From positions 86,569 to 150,568 of the forward strand of contig CALUIB010000003.1 in assembly GCA_944320595.1 (NCBI GenBank): 64,000 nucleotides of DNA, given 5' to 3'. The notes beneath the pieces are model-generated. The model was given only the letters and a program-made list of their open reading frames with translations. It had not been told where the DNA came from and searched no databases. Position numbers and translations under genes: made by a program. Origin of the DNA: an uncultured Muribaculaceae bacterium (GTDB lineage: Bacteria; Bacteroidota; Bacteroidia; Bacteroidales; Muribaculaceae). Shown in pieces: positions 52,468 through 61,718 of the stretch (its first letter is position 1; the number at the start of each line of letters is the position of its first letter).

Positions 52468-53967
52468 TTACTTGATTATTTTCACCTCTATGCCCTGGCG
52501 GTAAAGTTCACGGGCGGCACGTTCCACAGCGTCGTAATGCTCGGGGGCAATTCCCAGTTTCGGCAAGTCGAGCGTTGGCAAGTCCACATCGACAAGCATA
52601 TCCTTGTCCTCCACCTTGCCTATAATCATTCCCACCGCGCTGGTATTATTGCTTATAGGGTCGATAAGGATGAACGAGCCTGTGGCCTTGTTTTTATCAA
52701 ACGGGTCGAAGAAAAGTTCGCGTGCCGTGGTAATCACCACCCGCGCAATCTGGTTTAGCTGCATAGGCTCGGTTTCCCGAGTGAGCTTGCCGTTTTCTAT
52801 CGACAAGTGCTCCATGGTGTTCACGTCAACCTTGTATTTTATGCTGTCGATGTGCGCACGGCTGGTATTGGTGGTTTGCTTTATGAAGAACGACTTGTTG
52901 GCATCCATCGCCTCTTCGTCCATCCACACGAGCATAGCCTCGAAGTTGCGCCCCACAAGCGGCATATTGTCGGGGTGCACAAGCATATCGCCGCGCGACA
53001 CGTCTATTTCATCTTCAAGCGTAAGCGTCACCGACTGCGGTGGGAAGGCATAGTCAAGCTCGCCGTCGTAGGTGACGATGCTCTTCACGTGCGACCGCTT
53101 GCCCGACGGCAATGCCACCACCTCGTCGCCCTTGCGCACCACGCCCGATGCCACCTTTGCACAGAAACCGCGGAAGTCGAGGTTAGGGCGCGAAACATAC
53201 TGCACGGGATAACGGAAATCCTTCAGGTTGTGGTCGTTGTCAATTTCCACAGTTTCAAGGTATTCGAGCAGCGTCTTGCCATGATACCACGGTGTGCGCT
53301 CCGACTTTTCCACCACGTTGTCGCCCTCAAGTGCCGACAGCGGTATGCAAGTCACGTCGGGAATTCCCAGCTGGCCTATAAATTTCATGTATTCGGCCAC
53401 AATCTCGTTGAAACGCTCCTCCGAGAAATTCACCAAGTCCATTTTGTTGACGGCAAGCACCACGTGCTTTATGCCAAGCAGCGACACAAGGAAGGTGTGG
53501 CGGCGAGTCTGAGTAATGACTCCGAGCCGTGCATCGACAAGTATCACGGCAAGGTTGGCCGTGGAACCGCCGGTAATCATGTTGCGCGTATATTGCTCAT
53601 GCCCCGGTGTGTCGGCTATGATAAACTTGCGGTTGTTGGTTGAAAAATAGCGGTAAGCCACATCTATGGTAATGCCTTGCTCGCGCTCGGCCTTCAAGCC
53701 ATCGAGCAGCAGTGCATAGTCGATGTGGTCGCCGGCATTGCCCATTCGCTTGCTGTCGCGTTTCAAGGCCACAAGCTGGTCTTCATATATCTTTTTGCTG
53801 TCATACAGCAAATGCCCGATAAGTGTCGATTTCCCGTCATCGACCGAACCGGCAGTCAAGAACCGCAACAAGTCCTTCTTTTCGTCCTTGTCGAGGAACT
53901 CCTTGATTGACAATTGACCATCGTTATTTGTCAATTCATTATCATTTTTATCTTTATCCTCTGCCAT
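52468..53967 (-). CDS. cysN: Sulfate adenylyltransferase GTPase subunit
   Basis: The 499-residue subunit has the GTP-binding motifs GSVDDGKST (residues 40-48), [12 protein letters not shown] and NKMDLV. Domain II/III features include [18 protein letters not shown] and [16 protein letters not shown]. It drives APS synthesis by GTP hydrolysis together with CysD. No APS kinase is fused to the C-terminus; CysC is a separate gene. The N-terminal 20 residues ([16 protein letters not shown]) are translated from a TTGACAAATA/TCAATTGTCAAT repeat and look non-conserved. It lies 38 bases after cysD. Confidence 0.94.
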   Translation of the reverse strand: MAEDKDKNDNELTNNDGQLSIKEFLDKDEKKDLLRFLTAGSVDDGKSTLIGHLLYDSKKIYEDQLVALKRDSKRMGNAGDHIDYALLLDGLKAEREQGITIDVAYRYFSTNNRKFIIADTPGHEQYTRNMITGGSTANLAVILVDARLGVITQTRRHTFLVSLLGIKHVVLAVNKMDLVNFSEERFNEIVAEYMKFIGQLGIPDVTCIPLSALEGDNVVEKSERTPWYHGKTLLEYLETVEIDNDHNLKDFRYPVQYVSRPNLDFRGFCAKVASGVVRKGDEVVALPSGKRSHVKSIVTYDGELDYAFPPQSVTLTLEDEIDVSRGDMLVHPDNMPLVGRNFEAMLVWMDEEAMDANKSFFIKQTTNTSRAHIDSIKYKVDVNTMEHLSIENGKLTRETEPMQLNQIARVVITTARELFFDPFDKNKATGSFILIDPISNNTSAVGMIIGKVEDKDMLVDVDLPTLDLPKLGIAPEHYDAVERAARELYRQGIEVKIIK

Positions 53968-54008
53968 TTTCTTTCGTAGTTTTTTTTACAATCAATTGTC
54001 AATTATCA
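53908..54008. repeat. TTGTCAATT-type intergenic repeats around the cysD-cysN junction
   Basis: ATTGACAATTGACC (about 53907-53920), TTTGTCAATTC (53930-53938) and CAATTGTCAATTATCAA (about 53992-54008) are variants of one A/T-rich motif. A related pair occurs at 5959-5990. Part lies inside the 5' end of cysN. Confidence 0.5.
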
Positions 54009-54917
54009 AAAGTAGCCTTCGCGCTTTTTCTGCTCCATGCTGGCCTCCTGGTCGAAGTCGATTACACGCGTAGTGCGCTCGCTCTTGGTGGTAGTCATCA
54101 TCTCCTCTACTATCTTCTCGATGGTATCGGCCTGACTTTCCACCGCACCGGTGAGCGGCCAGCAGCCAAGGGTGCGGAAACGCACCATCTTCATCTGTAT
54201 CTTGTCGCGGTATTTTTCGGGCAGGCGGTCATCGTCTGGCATTATCAAGTTCCCGTCGATTTCCACCACCGGGCGCATCTTTGCAAAGTAAAGCGGAACA
54301 ATGGGTATGTTTTCAAGCCTTATATATTGCCATATATCAAGTTCAGTCCAATTGCTAAGCGGAAACACGCGTATGCTTTCGCCCTTGTGGATACGTGTGT
54401 TGTATATGTCCCACAGTTCGGGGCGTTGGTTCTTGGGATCCCACTGGTGGAAACGGTCGCGGAACGAGAATATGCGTTCCTTGGCTCGCGACTTCTCCTC
54501 GTCGCGGCGGGCACCTCCGAATGCGGCATCGAATTTATATTTGTCGAGCGCGTGCAGCAGTGCCTGGGTCTTCATTAGGTCTGTGTGCACCTTGCTGCCA
54601 TGCGTGAACGGGCCCACGCCGGCCTTGTAAGCCTCCATGTTGCTTTCCACAATCAAGTTCCAGCCATATTTCTTGGCATACTCGTCGCGGAACTGTATCA
54701 TCTCCTTGAACTTCCACTTCGAGTCGATGTGCATCAACGGAAACGGCACCTTGCCTGGATAGAATGCCTTCTCGGCGAGGCGGACCATCACACTGGAATC
54801 TTTGCCGATGCTGTAAAGCATCACCGGGTTTTCAAATTCGGCTGCCACTTCGCGTATTATATGTATCGACTCGGCTTCGAGTTCCTTCAAGTGGCTTAGC
54901 TTGTAATTTTCTTCCAT
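54006..54917 (-). CDS. cysD: Sulfate adenylyltransferase catalytic subunit
   Basis: The 303-residue PP-loop protein has [20 protein letters not shown] (pyrophosphate-binding loop near residues 36-42), [35 protein letters not shown] and the ending [13 protein letters not shown]. It makes APS from sulfate and ATP with CysN. Its ATG overlaps the cysC stop by one base, and cysN follows 38 bases later. Confidence 0.96.
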   Translation of the reverse strand: MEENYKLSHLKELEAESIHIIREVAAEFENPVMLYSIGKDSSVMVRLAEKAFYPGKVPFPLMHIDSKWKFKEMIQFRDEYAKKYGWNLIVESNMEAYKAGVGPFTHGSKVHTDLMKTQALLHALDKYKFDAAFGGARRDEEKSRAKERIFSFRDRFHQWDPKNQRPELWDIYNTRIHKGESIRVFPLSNWTELDIWQYIRLENIPIVPLYFAKMRPVVEIDGNLIMPDDDRLPEKYRDKIQMKMVRFRTLGCWPLTGAVESQADTIEKIVEEMMTTTKSERTTRVIDFDQEASMEQKKREGYF

Positions 54918-55531
54918 TATCTTTCTTCCTTGTTTATCCTTGGTAATATTAATTGCAGCACCGCCTCGACCGACTGCTGTAGCGGCAGCCGCGAAGTGTC
55001 GAGAGTGAGCGCGGGTGCCTCGGGCACCTCAAACGGGGCCGAAACCCCAGTAAAGTCCTTTATCTCCCCACGGCGGGCGCGAGCATACAGCCCCTTGACG
55101 TCGCGCCGCTCGCATTCCTCGATGGGTGTGCCCACATACACCTCCACGAAGTCATTACGGCCTATTATGTCGGCTGCCATCTGCCGCATCTGCCGCAGCG
55201 GGCTTATGAATGCCGCAAGCGTGACGATGCCGGTATCGACAAAGAGCTTAGCAACCTCGGCTATACGGCGGATGTTTTCCATGCGGTCCTCTTCGCTGAA
55301 ACCAAGGTTGTTGTTGATGCCGGTGCGTATGTTGTCGCCGTCGAGCAGGCGGCACAGTATGCCGCGTCGCTGCAACTCGCGCTCAAGGGCTATCGCCACG
55401 GTGCTTTTCCCCGAACCGCTAAGCCCGGTGAACCACACCATCAGTCCATGCTGCCCCAGCAGAGACTCCTTGTCGGCGCGACCAAGCATCTTGTCGAATA
55501 CAGGGTATATGTTATTGCTGTTATTTTCCAT
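54917..55531 (-). CDS. cysC: Adenylylsulfate kinase
   Basis: The 204-residue kinase has the P-loop [18 protein letters not shown] (residues about 33-50), [38 protein letters not shown], and [20 protein letters not shown]. It phosphorylates APS to PAPS, the sulfate donor used by the downstream sulfotransferase. It lies between the permease gene and cysD with a one-base overlap to cysD. With no PAPS reductase in view, its product here is best explained as donor for sulfonation. Confidence 0.95.
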   Translation of the reverse strand: MENNSNNIYPVFDKMLGRADKESLLGQHGLMVWFTGLSGSGKSTVAIALERELQRRGILCRLLDGDNIRTGINNNLGFSEEDRMENIRRIAEVAKLFVDTGIVTLAAFISPLRQMRQMAADIIGRNDFVEVYVGTPIEECERRDVKGLYARARRGEIKDFTGVSAPFEVPEAPALTLDTSRLPLQQSVEAVLQLILPRINKEER

Positions 55532-55546
55532 ATTTCTTTATTTGCA

Positions 55547-57106
55547 TTAAAATTCAAAAGGCCAAATCTGCGGTATCAGGAATATCGAGATTAGGAACAC
55601 AATTATGTTGAGCGGCAAACCCACGCGCACAAAGTCGGTAAACTTGTAGTTACCTATACCTTGCACTATGAGGTTGGTCTGGTAGCCTATCGGAGTGGTA
55701 AACCCAGCCGATGCAGCAATACAGATGACTATGAAAAACGGCATGGGATCGACACCAAGCTGCGTGGCAAGCGACAGCGCAAGCGGGAAGGCAAGCGCAG
55801 CCGCCGCATTGTTGGTGATAAGCTCGGTAATAATGTTGGTGATTATATACAATATGGCCAGCAGCACGTAAGGCCCGTGGTCGTTGCTAAGCCCGATGAT
55901 GAAATTGGCAATCAGGTCGGCAAGCCCCGAATTGGTCATGGCCTTGCTTATGGCAAATGCACAGGCTATGGTAATCAATATATCCCACGATATGAATTTG
56001 GTATATTTGCGCGCCGGGAACGTATTGGTCCACGCCATTATCACCGTGGTGACTGCGGCAAAGAAGAACATATCGAGCTTTATGTTGGGGAACATCTCTT
56101 GCGTTATGGGCAGCTCGCCTATGGTCGCCCCCAATATCATCAATATGAGCAACGTCAGCACAAATGCCCGCTTGCCGCGCTTGGGTTGCGGCACGGCATC
56201 CTTGCCGTTGGCAATCATCAAGAACACCGACGACTCTCCCCACGTATCGACAAACGAATCATCGGCCAGCACCACAAGCGTGTCGCCCTCATACAGGCGC
56301 GTCTTGTCGATGCGCTTTGTTATAGCCTGGCCTCCGCGCTTTATCTCCTTGACCTCGGCCCCGTAGTGCCGCTTGAAGTCAAAATCGCGCAGCGTCTTGT
56401 TGATGCCAGGGAAACGTGGCCCCAGCACAACCTCCACCGGGTGCAGGTTTTCCTGTTTCTCCTCCTCATCTTCCACAATCTCGGGGCCGCGGCGCTCGTC
56501 GGGTAACATACGTTTCGACACGAACATTATATATACGATGCCGGCAACGGTTATGGGTACCCCCACCCATGCCAGCTCAAACATACTAAGCCCTTCATAT
56601 CCGGCCTCTATCATCATGCCGTGCACCACGAGGTTGGTCGATGTGCCTATCAGCGTGCACAAGCCGCCAAGGATGGTAACGTAGGATAGCGGTATGAGGA
56701 ATTTCGTCGCCGGCAAACCTATCGACCGCGCCCAACGCTTTATGATAGGCGCAAAGATGACCACCACTGGCGTATTGTTCAGGAACGCCGATATGAAACC
56801 TATGGCGGGCAACATACGCAGCTGGGCCTTCCACACAGCCGTCCTGCCCTGCGGCAAAATCTTTTTTATCAGCTGGCTCAGCGCCCCCGACTGCCTCACT
56901 CCCTCGCTGACGAGGAAAAGCAGCGCCACCGTAATCATGCCCTTGTTGCTGAACCCTTCAAGCAGCTCCCGGGGAGAAATAATGCGGCAGCACAGGAAGA
57001 ACACCACCACCGAAAACAGTATCATGCCCGGACGTTGCTTGTCGGCAACTAAGGCGGCAAGCATCACCACAAGGGCGGCTAATACCAAAATTATCTCCAA
57101 ATTCAT
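55547..57106 (-). CDS. SLC13-family permease with TrkA-C domain, probable sulfate importer
   Basis: I start at 57106 (MNLEIILVLAALVVMLAALV), which opens directly with the first membrane helix; the frame is open to an ATG at 57190. About 11 hydrophobic segments surround a cytoplasmic TrkA-C/RCK_C domain (GINKTLRDFDFKRHYGAEVK ... DTLVVLADDSFV). Typical pieces are FISAFLNNTPVVVIFAPI, LIGTSTNLVVHGMMIEAG, TNNAAAALAFPLALSLA and GFTTPIGYQTNLIV. As first gene before cysC-cysD-cysN, sulfate is the likely substrate. Confidence 0.88.
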   Translation of the reverse strand: MNLEIILVLAALVVMLAALVADKQRPGMILFSVVVFFLCCRIISPRELLEGFSNKGMITVALLFLVSEGVRQSGALSQLIKKILPQGRTAVWKAQLRMLPAIGFISAFLNNTPVVVIFAPIIKRWARSIGLPATKFLIPLSYVTILGGLCTLIGTSTNLVVHGMMIEAGYEGLSMFELAWVGVPITVAGIVYIMFVSKRMLPDERRGPEIVEDEEEKQENLHPVEVVLGPRFPGINKTLRDFDFKRHYGAEVKEIKRGGQAITKRIDKTRLYEGDTLVVLADDSFVDTWGESSVFLMIANGKDAVPQPKRGKRAFVLTLLILMILGATIGELPITQEMFPNIKLDMFFFAAVTTVIMAWTNTFPARKYTKFISWDILITIACAFAISKAMTNSGLADLIANFIIGLSNDHGPYVLLAILYIITNIITELITNNAAAALAFPLALSLATQLGVDPMPFFIVICIAASAGFTTPIGYQTNLIVQGIGNYKFTDFVRVGLPLNIIVFLISIFLIPQIWPFEF

Positions 57107-57256
57107 AAAAATCTCAATGTCACGTTTGTCGAAACCGTGGCCTGCCCTATGCGTATCGCTTTCCAGCATGGCTCGGCCACCTTTTTCCAATTAAGCATAA
57201 CACCACCGTCTGCGGCATAGTGCTGTTAACATTTGCCACAGCAATGATTAAAGTAT

Positions 57257-57265
57257 GCAAATATA
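57257..57265 (-). promoter_or_regulatory. -7 element of the sulfonation operon
   Basis: Minus strand TATATTTGC. The leader to the ATG at 57106 would be about 145 nt, or about 60 nt to the upstream ATG. Apart from this and the divergent promoter at 57430, the 57191-57475 gap is AT-rich with nothing else recognised. Confidence 0.45.
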
Positions 57266-57429
57266 GGGCTTATCCGCTTAAAATTGCGTCATAAATTTCA
57301 TTTTTAACACCATATTTGAAAAAAAGTACAACTTTATGTGCGAAAAATGCCAATAAAGCAGGCAACCAGGCATTGCATCCCGATGAAAATATTTGTTACC
57401 AAATCATCATGAAAACGCAACTTAATTGT

Positions 57430-57450
57430 TATATTTGCACCATATCTTTG
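57430..57450 (+). promoter_or_regulatory. Two overlapping -7 elements before the LpxH-like gene
   Basis: TATATTTGC (57430-57438) and TATCTTTG (57443-57450) both match TAnnTTTG, 26-38 bases upstream of the ATG. Confidence 0.45.
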
Positions 57451-57475
57451 TGACGTTTAGAACAAAAGCGCCAAC

Positions 57476-58282
57476 ATGGAACAAAGAAAGTATTACCGAA
57501 CAATCGTATTATCCGACATTCACTTAGGCACATCGCACTCCAAGACCGACGAAGTGTGCCACTTCTTAAGCAACGTGGACTGTGGCCGCCTGATACTTAA
57601 CGGCGACATTATCGACGGATGGCACCTCAAAAAAAGCGGTATGCGGAAGTGGCAGCCATACCACACGCGTTTCTTCAAGATACTGATGAAAATGATGGAG
57701 CGCAAGGGCACTCAAGTGGTGTATGTGCGTGGGAACCACGACGATTTCCTCGACGGCCTTGCTCCGCTCACATTCTACAACATCAGCATCGTGCGCGAAT
57801 ACGAGCTTGAAAGCCGAGGCCGCCGCTACTTCGTGACCCATGGCGACATATTCGACCGCGTGACCACGCAAATGAAGTGGCTTGCACTGCTTGGCGACGT
57901 GGGCTACTCGTTCCTGCTGTCGTTCAACAGCCTCTACAACCGGCTGCGCGCACGGCAAGGGAAACCCTACTACTCGCTCTCGCAACAAGTGAAGCAGAAA
58001 GTGAAATCGGCGGTAAACTACATATCCGACTTCGAGCACACGCTTGCCGAGTTTGCCCGGGCACGGCGGTACGACGGCATTATATGCGGACACATACACC
58101 ACCCCGACAACACCTACTACGAGGGAATACACTACTTGAACTCGGGCGACTGGGTGGAAACGATGTCGGCACTGGCCGAAGACGAAGACGGCAACTGGAA
58201 TGTTATATACTATACCGACATTGCCGACAGCCTGCCGCACGACGACAGGACCGAGGCGCAAATTATAACCATAGCATCATGA
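57476..58282 (+). CDS. LpxH-like UDP-2,3-diacylglucosamine diphosphatase family metallophosphoesterase
   Basis: The 268-residue protein has the calcineurin-like motifs in order: VLSDIHLGTS, LILNGDIIDGW, YVRGNHDDFL, YFVTHGDIFD and IICGHIHHPDN. The family is commonly annotated as UDP-2,3-diacylglucosamine diphosphatase, an enzyme of lipid A synthesis at the inner membrane. Its four-base overlap (ATGA) with a glycosyltransferase gene suggests both act on one glycolipid or nucleotide-sugar product. Whether it is the essential LpxH or a relative working elsewhere cannot be decided. Confidence 0.82.
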   Translation: MEQRKYYRTIVLSDIHLGTSHSKTDEVCHFLSNVDCGRLILNGDIIDGWHLKKSGMRKWQPYHTRFFKILMKMMERKGTQVVYVRGNHDDFLDGLAPLTFYNISIVREYELESRGRRYFVTHGDIFDRVTTQMKWLALLGDVGYSFLLSFNSLYNRLRARQGKPYYSLSQQVKQKVKSAVNYISDFEHTLAEFARARRYDGIICGHIHHPDNTYYEGIHYLNSGDWVETMSALAEDEDGNWNVIYYTDIADSLPHDDRTEAQIITIAS

Positions 58283-59412
58283 AATTTCTGTTCATAGTAC
58301 AAGGCGAAGGACGCGGCCATCTCACACAAGCCCTCACTCTCGAAGAACACCTCACCCGGCAAGGACACCAAGTGGTGGAGGTGCTGGTGGGCAAAAGCAG
58401 CCAACGGGAACTGCCAGAATTCTTCGGCCGACGACTGAAAGCCCCACTGCTACGGTTTGAAAGCCCCAATTTCCTGCCCACACCGGCCAACCGCCGCAAC
58501 AAGCTGGGCCGCAGCATAGCCTACAACGTGTGGCGGCTGCCCACATTCGTGCGCAGCATCGCCTTCATCAACCGCCGCATAAGGGAATCGGGAGCCGACG
58601 TGGTGGTAAACTTCTATGAGCTACTCACCGGCCTCACCTACTTGTTTTGCCGTCCGCAGGCTACGCAAATATGCATAGGCCACCAATACCTGTTCCTGCA
58701 CCGCGACTTCGAGTTCCCTCGTGTCAACCGTCTCTCGCTCGAAATGCTGAAGATGTTCACCCGCATCACCTCGATAGGCGCCAACCGCCTGCTGGCTCTG
58801 TCGTTCCGCCGTATGCCCGACGACGTGCAGCAGCACATATACGTGGTTCCGCCGCTGCTGCGCCGCGAGGCACTGCGGCAATCGCCCTCCCGTGGCGACT
58901 ACGTGCTTGGGTACATGGTCAACTCGGGATTTGCCGAGCAGGTGATGGAATGGCACAAGCGGTGTCCCGGCGTACCGCTGCGTTTCTTCTGGGACCGCCG
59001 CGGCGAAAGCACTGTGAAGAAAGTTGATGACACACTGATGTTCCACCAACTCGACGACAACAAATTCCTGAAGCAGATGGCAGGCTGCCATGCCTACGCC
59101 AGCACCGCAGGTTTCGAGTCGATATGCGAGGCAATGTACATGGGCAAGCCCATATTGATGGTGCCGGCGCACATAGAGCAGGAATGCAACGCACACGATG
59201 CCATGCTCGCAGGTGCCGGCATAGTGAGCAACGACTTCGAGCTTGGCAACTTGCTCGACTTCTCACGCCGATACACCCCCGACAGCCGTTTCGTGTTTTG
59301 GGTAAACAACATCGGCATGACAATCGAGCACCTTGTGCGCCAGCCCGAACCCGAGAAAGCCCACTATTACACCCACCGGCTGCTGCGCCGCCTGCGCCTC
59401 ATATTCAACTGA
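58279..59412 (+). CDS. MJ1255/VC2487-type (MurG-like, GT28-related) glycosyltransferase
   Basis: Start at 58279 (MKFLFIVQGEGRGHLTQALT), overlapping the phosphatase stop. The 377-residue protein has a GT-B fold signature: a Gly-rich N-terminal loop GEGRGHLTQA and the donor-binding C-terminal segment YASTAGFESICEAMYMGKPI, LMVPAHIEQECNAHDAMLAGAG. This is the pattern of MJ1255/VC2487 family glycosyltransferases. It would add a sugar to a lipid or lipid-linked acceptor at the inner membrane. The acceptor is unknown; the partner phosphatase points to lipid A or another glycolipid. Confidence 0.85.
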   Translation: MKFLFIVQGEGRGHLTQALTLEEHLTRQGHQVVEVLVGKSSQRELPEFFGRRLKAPLLRFESPNFLPTPANRRNKLGRSIAYNVWRLPTFVRSIAFINRRIRESGADVVVNFYELLTGLTYLFCRPQATQICIGHQYLFLHRDFEFPRVNRLSLEMLKMFTRITSIGANRLLALSFRRMPDDVQQHIYVVPPLLRREALRQSPSRGDYVLGYMVNSGFAEQVMEWHKRCPGVPLRFFWDRRGESTVKKVDDTLMFHQLDDNKFLKQMAGCHAYASTAGFESICEAMYMGKPILMVPAHIEQECNAHDAMLAGAGIVSNDFELGNLLDFSRRYTPDSRFVFWVNNIGMTIEHLVRQPEPEKAHYYTHRLLRRLRLIFN

Positions 59413-59429
59413 CCATTCCTTTAATTACG

Positions 59430-59651
59430 GCTACGTCTCGGCAAATCAAATTTCATGAAAGCATAATTTGTCGAGATACTCGGCTTGCACTATCTTTCCA
59501 TAAGACAGGCTGCGCCTCGGCTAATTGCAAATTCATGCAAGCATGATTTGCATTTGCGCTCGCCTTGCACTATCTTTCAATAATATAGGCGGCTCGGCAT
59601 AAAAAACAAACAGGTTTGTTTTGTTCTGCGCTCGCCTTGCACTATCTTTGA
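59430..59651 (+). promoter_or_regulatory. Three tandem copies of the dispersed promoter repeat upstream of the mscS-like gene (copies E1-E3)
   Basis: Each copy has a palindrome, TTTG, a 19-20 base spacer ending GCTTGCAC or CCTTGCAC, and a -7. E1 and E2 end TATCTTTC (59491-59498; 59571-59578), E3 ends in the consensus TATCTTTG (59643-59650). The palindromes differ: CAAATTTCATG / CATAATTTG in E1, GCAAATTCATGC / GCATGATTTGC in E2, AAACAAAC / GTTTGTTT in E3. E3 lies 16 bases before the ATG. Upstream flanks repeat ACAGGCTGCGCCTCGGC. Confidence 0.75.
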
Positions 59652-59666
59652 AAAAAATAATTCACA

Positions 59667-60869
59667 ATGGAACACATCAATGAAGAAATGATGCAGCTGC
59701 TGGTAAGTACCGGGCTTGTGGAAAACGACATGACGTGGGCGGCACGCATTGCCGTAATCTTGGCAATGCTGCTGCTTATATTCATTATCAACGTGCTTTT
59801 CACCCGTGTGATTATGCCGGCCGTGCATCGTATAACGGCATCGACCAAGGCCACCTGGGACGACTACCTTTTCAGCAAACAAATGCTTAGGGGATTTTGC
59901 CGCGTCATCGACCCAATACTGGTTTACATAATGATGCCTATGGCATTCAACGATATGCCGCAGCTGCTCGCTTTCCTCACAAAGGTGTGCGAAGTGTATT
60001 TAGTGGTGGTGACGCTGATGCTTATCAATACGTTCCTTAACACGCTCTACAAAATGTCTAACGAGCACGAGCACTTGCGCAACCGCCCGCTCAAGGGTGT
60101 TTACCAAATGATAAAACTCGTGTCGGTAAGCGTGGGAGTGATTGTGGCAATAGCCATATTGATGGATAGCGATGCCACTTCGATTATTGCCGGGCTTGGC
60201 GCATCGGCTGCCGTGCTGATGCTGATTTTCAAGGACAGCATCCTGGGCCTTGTGGCCGGAGTGCAACTGTCGGCCAACGATATGCTGCGCCCGGGCGACT
60301 GGATAACGATGGCGAAATATGGGGCTAACGGATATGTCGAGGAGGTTTCACTAACCATCGTAAAAGTGCGCAACTTCGACAAGACTGTCACGACCATTCC
60401 TCCTTACGTGCTCGTGAGCGATTCATTCCAAAACTGGCGCGGGATGTGGGACACGGGGGCAAGGCGCATTATGCGGTCGGTGTATATCGACGTGAGTTCG
60501 GTGCGGTTCTGCACCGCAAAGGAGATTGACGGGTACATCGCCGACGGGCTAGCCGACCAGGCTCTCGCCGAATATGGCTGCCCCGTGGAAAACTTGAAGG
60601 TGTACCGCCATTACTTGAGAAAATACATAACCTCGCACCCCGAAATCGACAAGAACCAAATGATAATGGTACGGCAGTTGCAACCAACACCCGAAGGGGT
60701 GCCTGTGGAAATATATTGTTTCACCACTACCACCGTGTGGCCCGAGTACGAACGCATACAATCCGACATCTTCGACCACGTGCTTGCCATAACACCACGT
60801 TTCGGGCTGAAGGTGTTCCAACGCATTTCGGCAGCAAACTGCCACAACTACGACTGGCAGCATGATTGA
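59667..60869 (+). CDS. MscS/YbdG-type mechanosensitive channel
   Basis: The 400-residue protein has five N-terminal membrane helices (for example AARIAVILAMLLLIFIINVL and YQMIKLVSVSVGVIVAIAIL). The MscS pore helix and beta domain follow: IIAGLGASAAVLMLIFKDSI, LGLVAGVQLSANDMLRPGDW, GYVEEVSLTIVKVRNFDKTV and TTIPPYVLVSDSFQNW. The wording LRPGDWI and the larger C-terminal part fit the YbdG (MscM-like) branch. It releases solutes on osmotic downshock. It is expressed from copy E3 of the promoter repeat and overlaps the GNAT gene by eight bases. Confidence 0.9.
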   Translation: MEHINEEMMQLLVSTGLVENDMTWAARIAVILAMLLLIFIINVLFTRVIMPAVHRITASTKATWDDYLFSKQMLRGFCRVIDPILVYIMMPMAFNDMPQLLAFLTKVCEVYLVVVTLMLINTFLNTLYKMSNEHEHLRNRPLKGVYQMIKLVSVSVGVIVAIAILMDSDATSIIAGLGASAAVLMLIFKDSILGLVAGVQLSANDMLRPGDWITMAKYGANGYVEEVSLTIVKVRNFDKTVTTIPPYVLVSDSFQNWRGMWDTGARRIMRSVYIDVSSVRFCTAKEIDGYIADGLADQALAEYGCPVENLKVYRHYLRKYITSHPEIDKNQMIMVRQLQPTPEGVPVEIYCFTTTTVWPEYERIQSDIFDHVLAITPRFGLKVFQRISAANCHNYDWQHD

Positions 60870-61320
60870 AATAACACATATCGACAACGGACAAAAGCGT
60901 CAGCTCATGCCCCTGCTGCTTGAGGGCGACGAACAAGAATCAATGATTGACCGATACCTCGCGCGAGGCGACGTGTACGCCTCATTCGACGACAGCGGCA
61001 AGCCTGTGGCAGTAGCAGTAGTGACGTATGAAGGCGATGGGATATGCGAGCTGAAAAACATAGCCATTGCCGCCCAGCACCGCCGCCGTGGAATAGGACG
61101 CGCCATGGTGCGATACCTTTGCACTCGTTACGCCGGGGAATGCCACACCATGATGGTAGGCACGGGCGACAGCCGAGCCACCACCGAATTTTACCGCAGC
61201 TGCGGATTCACCTATTCCCACATTGTGCCTGAATTCTTCACCCGTAATTATAACCACCCCATAATCGAAGAAGGCAAGCAGCTGCGCGACATGGTATATT
61301 TCAAATATAATCTACTTTAA
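60862..61320 (+). CDS. GNAT family N-acetyltransferase
   Basis: The 152-residue protein has the GNAT acetyl-CoA motif A, IAIAAQHRRRGIGRAMVRYL (R/Q-x-x-G-x-G/A), preceded by the strand VAVVTYEGDGICELKNI. A late block, SRATTEFYRSCGFTYSHIV, matches motif B. The acceptor is unknown. It overlaps the channel gene by eight bases and is followed 12 bases later by crcB, so the three form one unit. Confidence 0.88.
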   Translation: MIEITHIDNGQKRQLMPLLLEGDEQESMIDRYLARGDVYASFDDSGKPVAVAVVTYEGDGICELKNIAIAAQHRRRGIGRAMVRYLCTRYAGECHTMMVGTGDSRATTEFYRSCGFTYSHIVPEFFTRNYNHPIIEEGKQLRDMVYFKYNLL

Positions 61321-61332
61321 AGAACACGCATT

Positions 61333-61704
61333 ATGCTTAAAACCATTATTATAGTGGGGGCAGGCAGCTGCATAGGCGGCGTGGCTCGCTACCTCGTAGG
61401 CCGTATATTCAAGCCCGAAGTGCTGCAATCATTCCCATGGGCCACTCTGATTGTCAATGTCGTTGGATGTTTCATCATAGGCATCATTTATGGGTACCTG
61501 GAACGCCACGGTACGCTTTCGCCGCAAATGCGCACCTTCCTTGCAGTGGGATTTTGCGGCGGGTTCACCACGTTCTCATCGTTCATGCATGAAAGTTATA
61601 CGTTAGCAAGCACGCAGGGGGTAATCACGGCTGCCGCGTATGCCGCAGCCAGTTTCGCGCTTGGCTTGTTAGGATTGTATGGCGGTATAAAACTTGCCTG
61701 CTGA
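61333..61704 (+). CDS. crcB: Fluoride efflux channel CrcB (Fluc)
   Basis: The 123-residue protein has four membrane helices and the CrcB motifs GGVARYLVGRIF, FPWATLIVNVVGCFIIG (with the conserved Asn), and VGFCGGFTTFSSF. It exports fluoride as a dual-topology dimer; only one copy is in the window. No fluoride riboswitch is seen, and the gene appears to depend on the mscS promoter upstream. The frame ends 14 bases before the convergent HAD gene. Confidence 0.93.
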   Translation: MLKTIIIVGAGSCIGGVARYLVGRIFKPEVLQSFPWATLIVNVVGCFIIGIIYGYLERHGTLSPQMRTFLAVGFCGGFTTFSSFMHESYTLASTQGVITAAAYAAASFALGLLGLYGGIKLAC

Positions 61705-61718
61705 CTGCGGTGCTGCGT

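Noticed and set aside
59613..59650. Rho-independent terminator after the glycosyltransferase gene
   Set aside because: The AAACAAAC / GTTTGTTT hairpin followed by T-rich sequence resembles one, but the same arrangement recurs as the upstream part of the promoter repeat.
61321..61332. Fluoride riboswitch before crcB
   Set aside because: Only 12 bases separate crcB from the GNAT gene.
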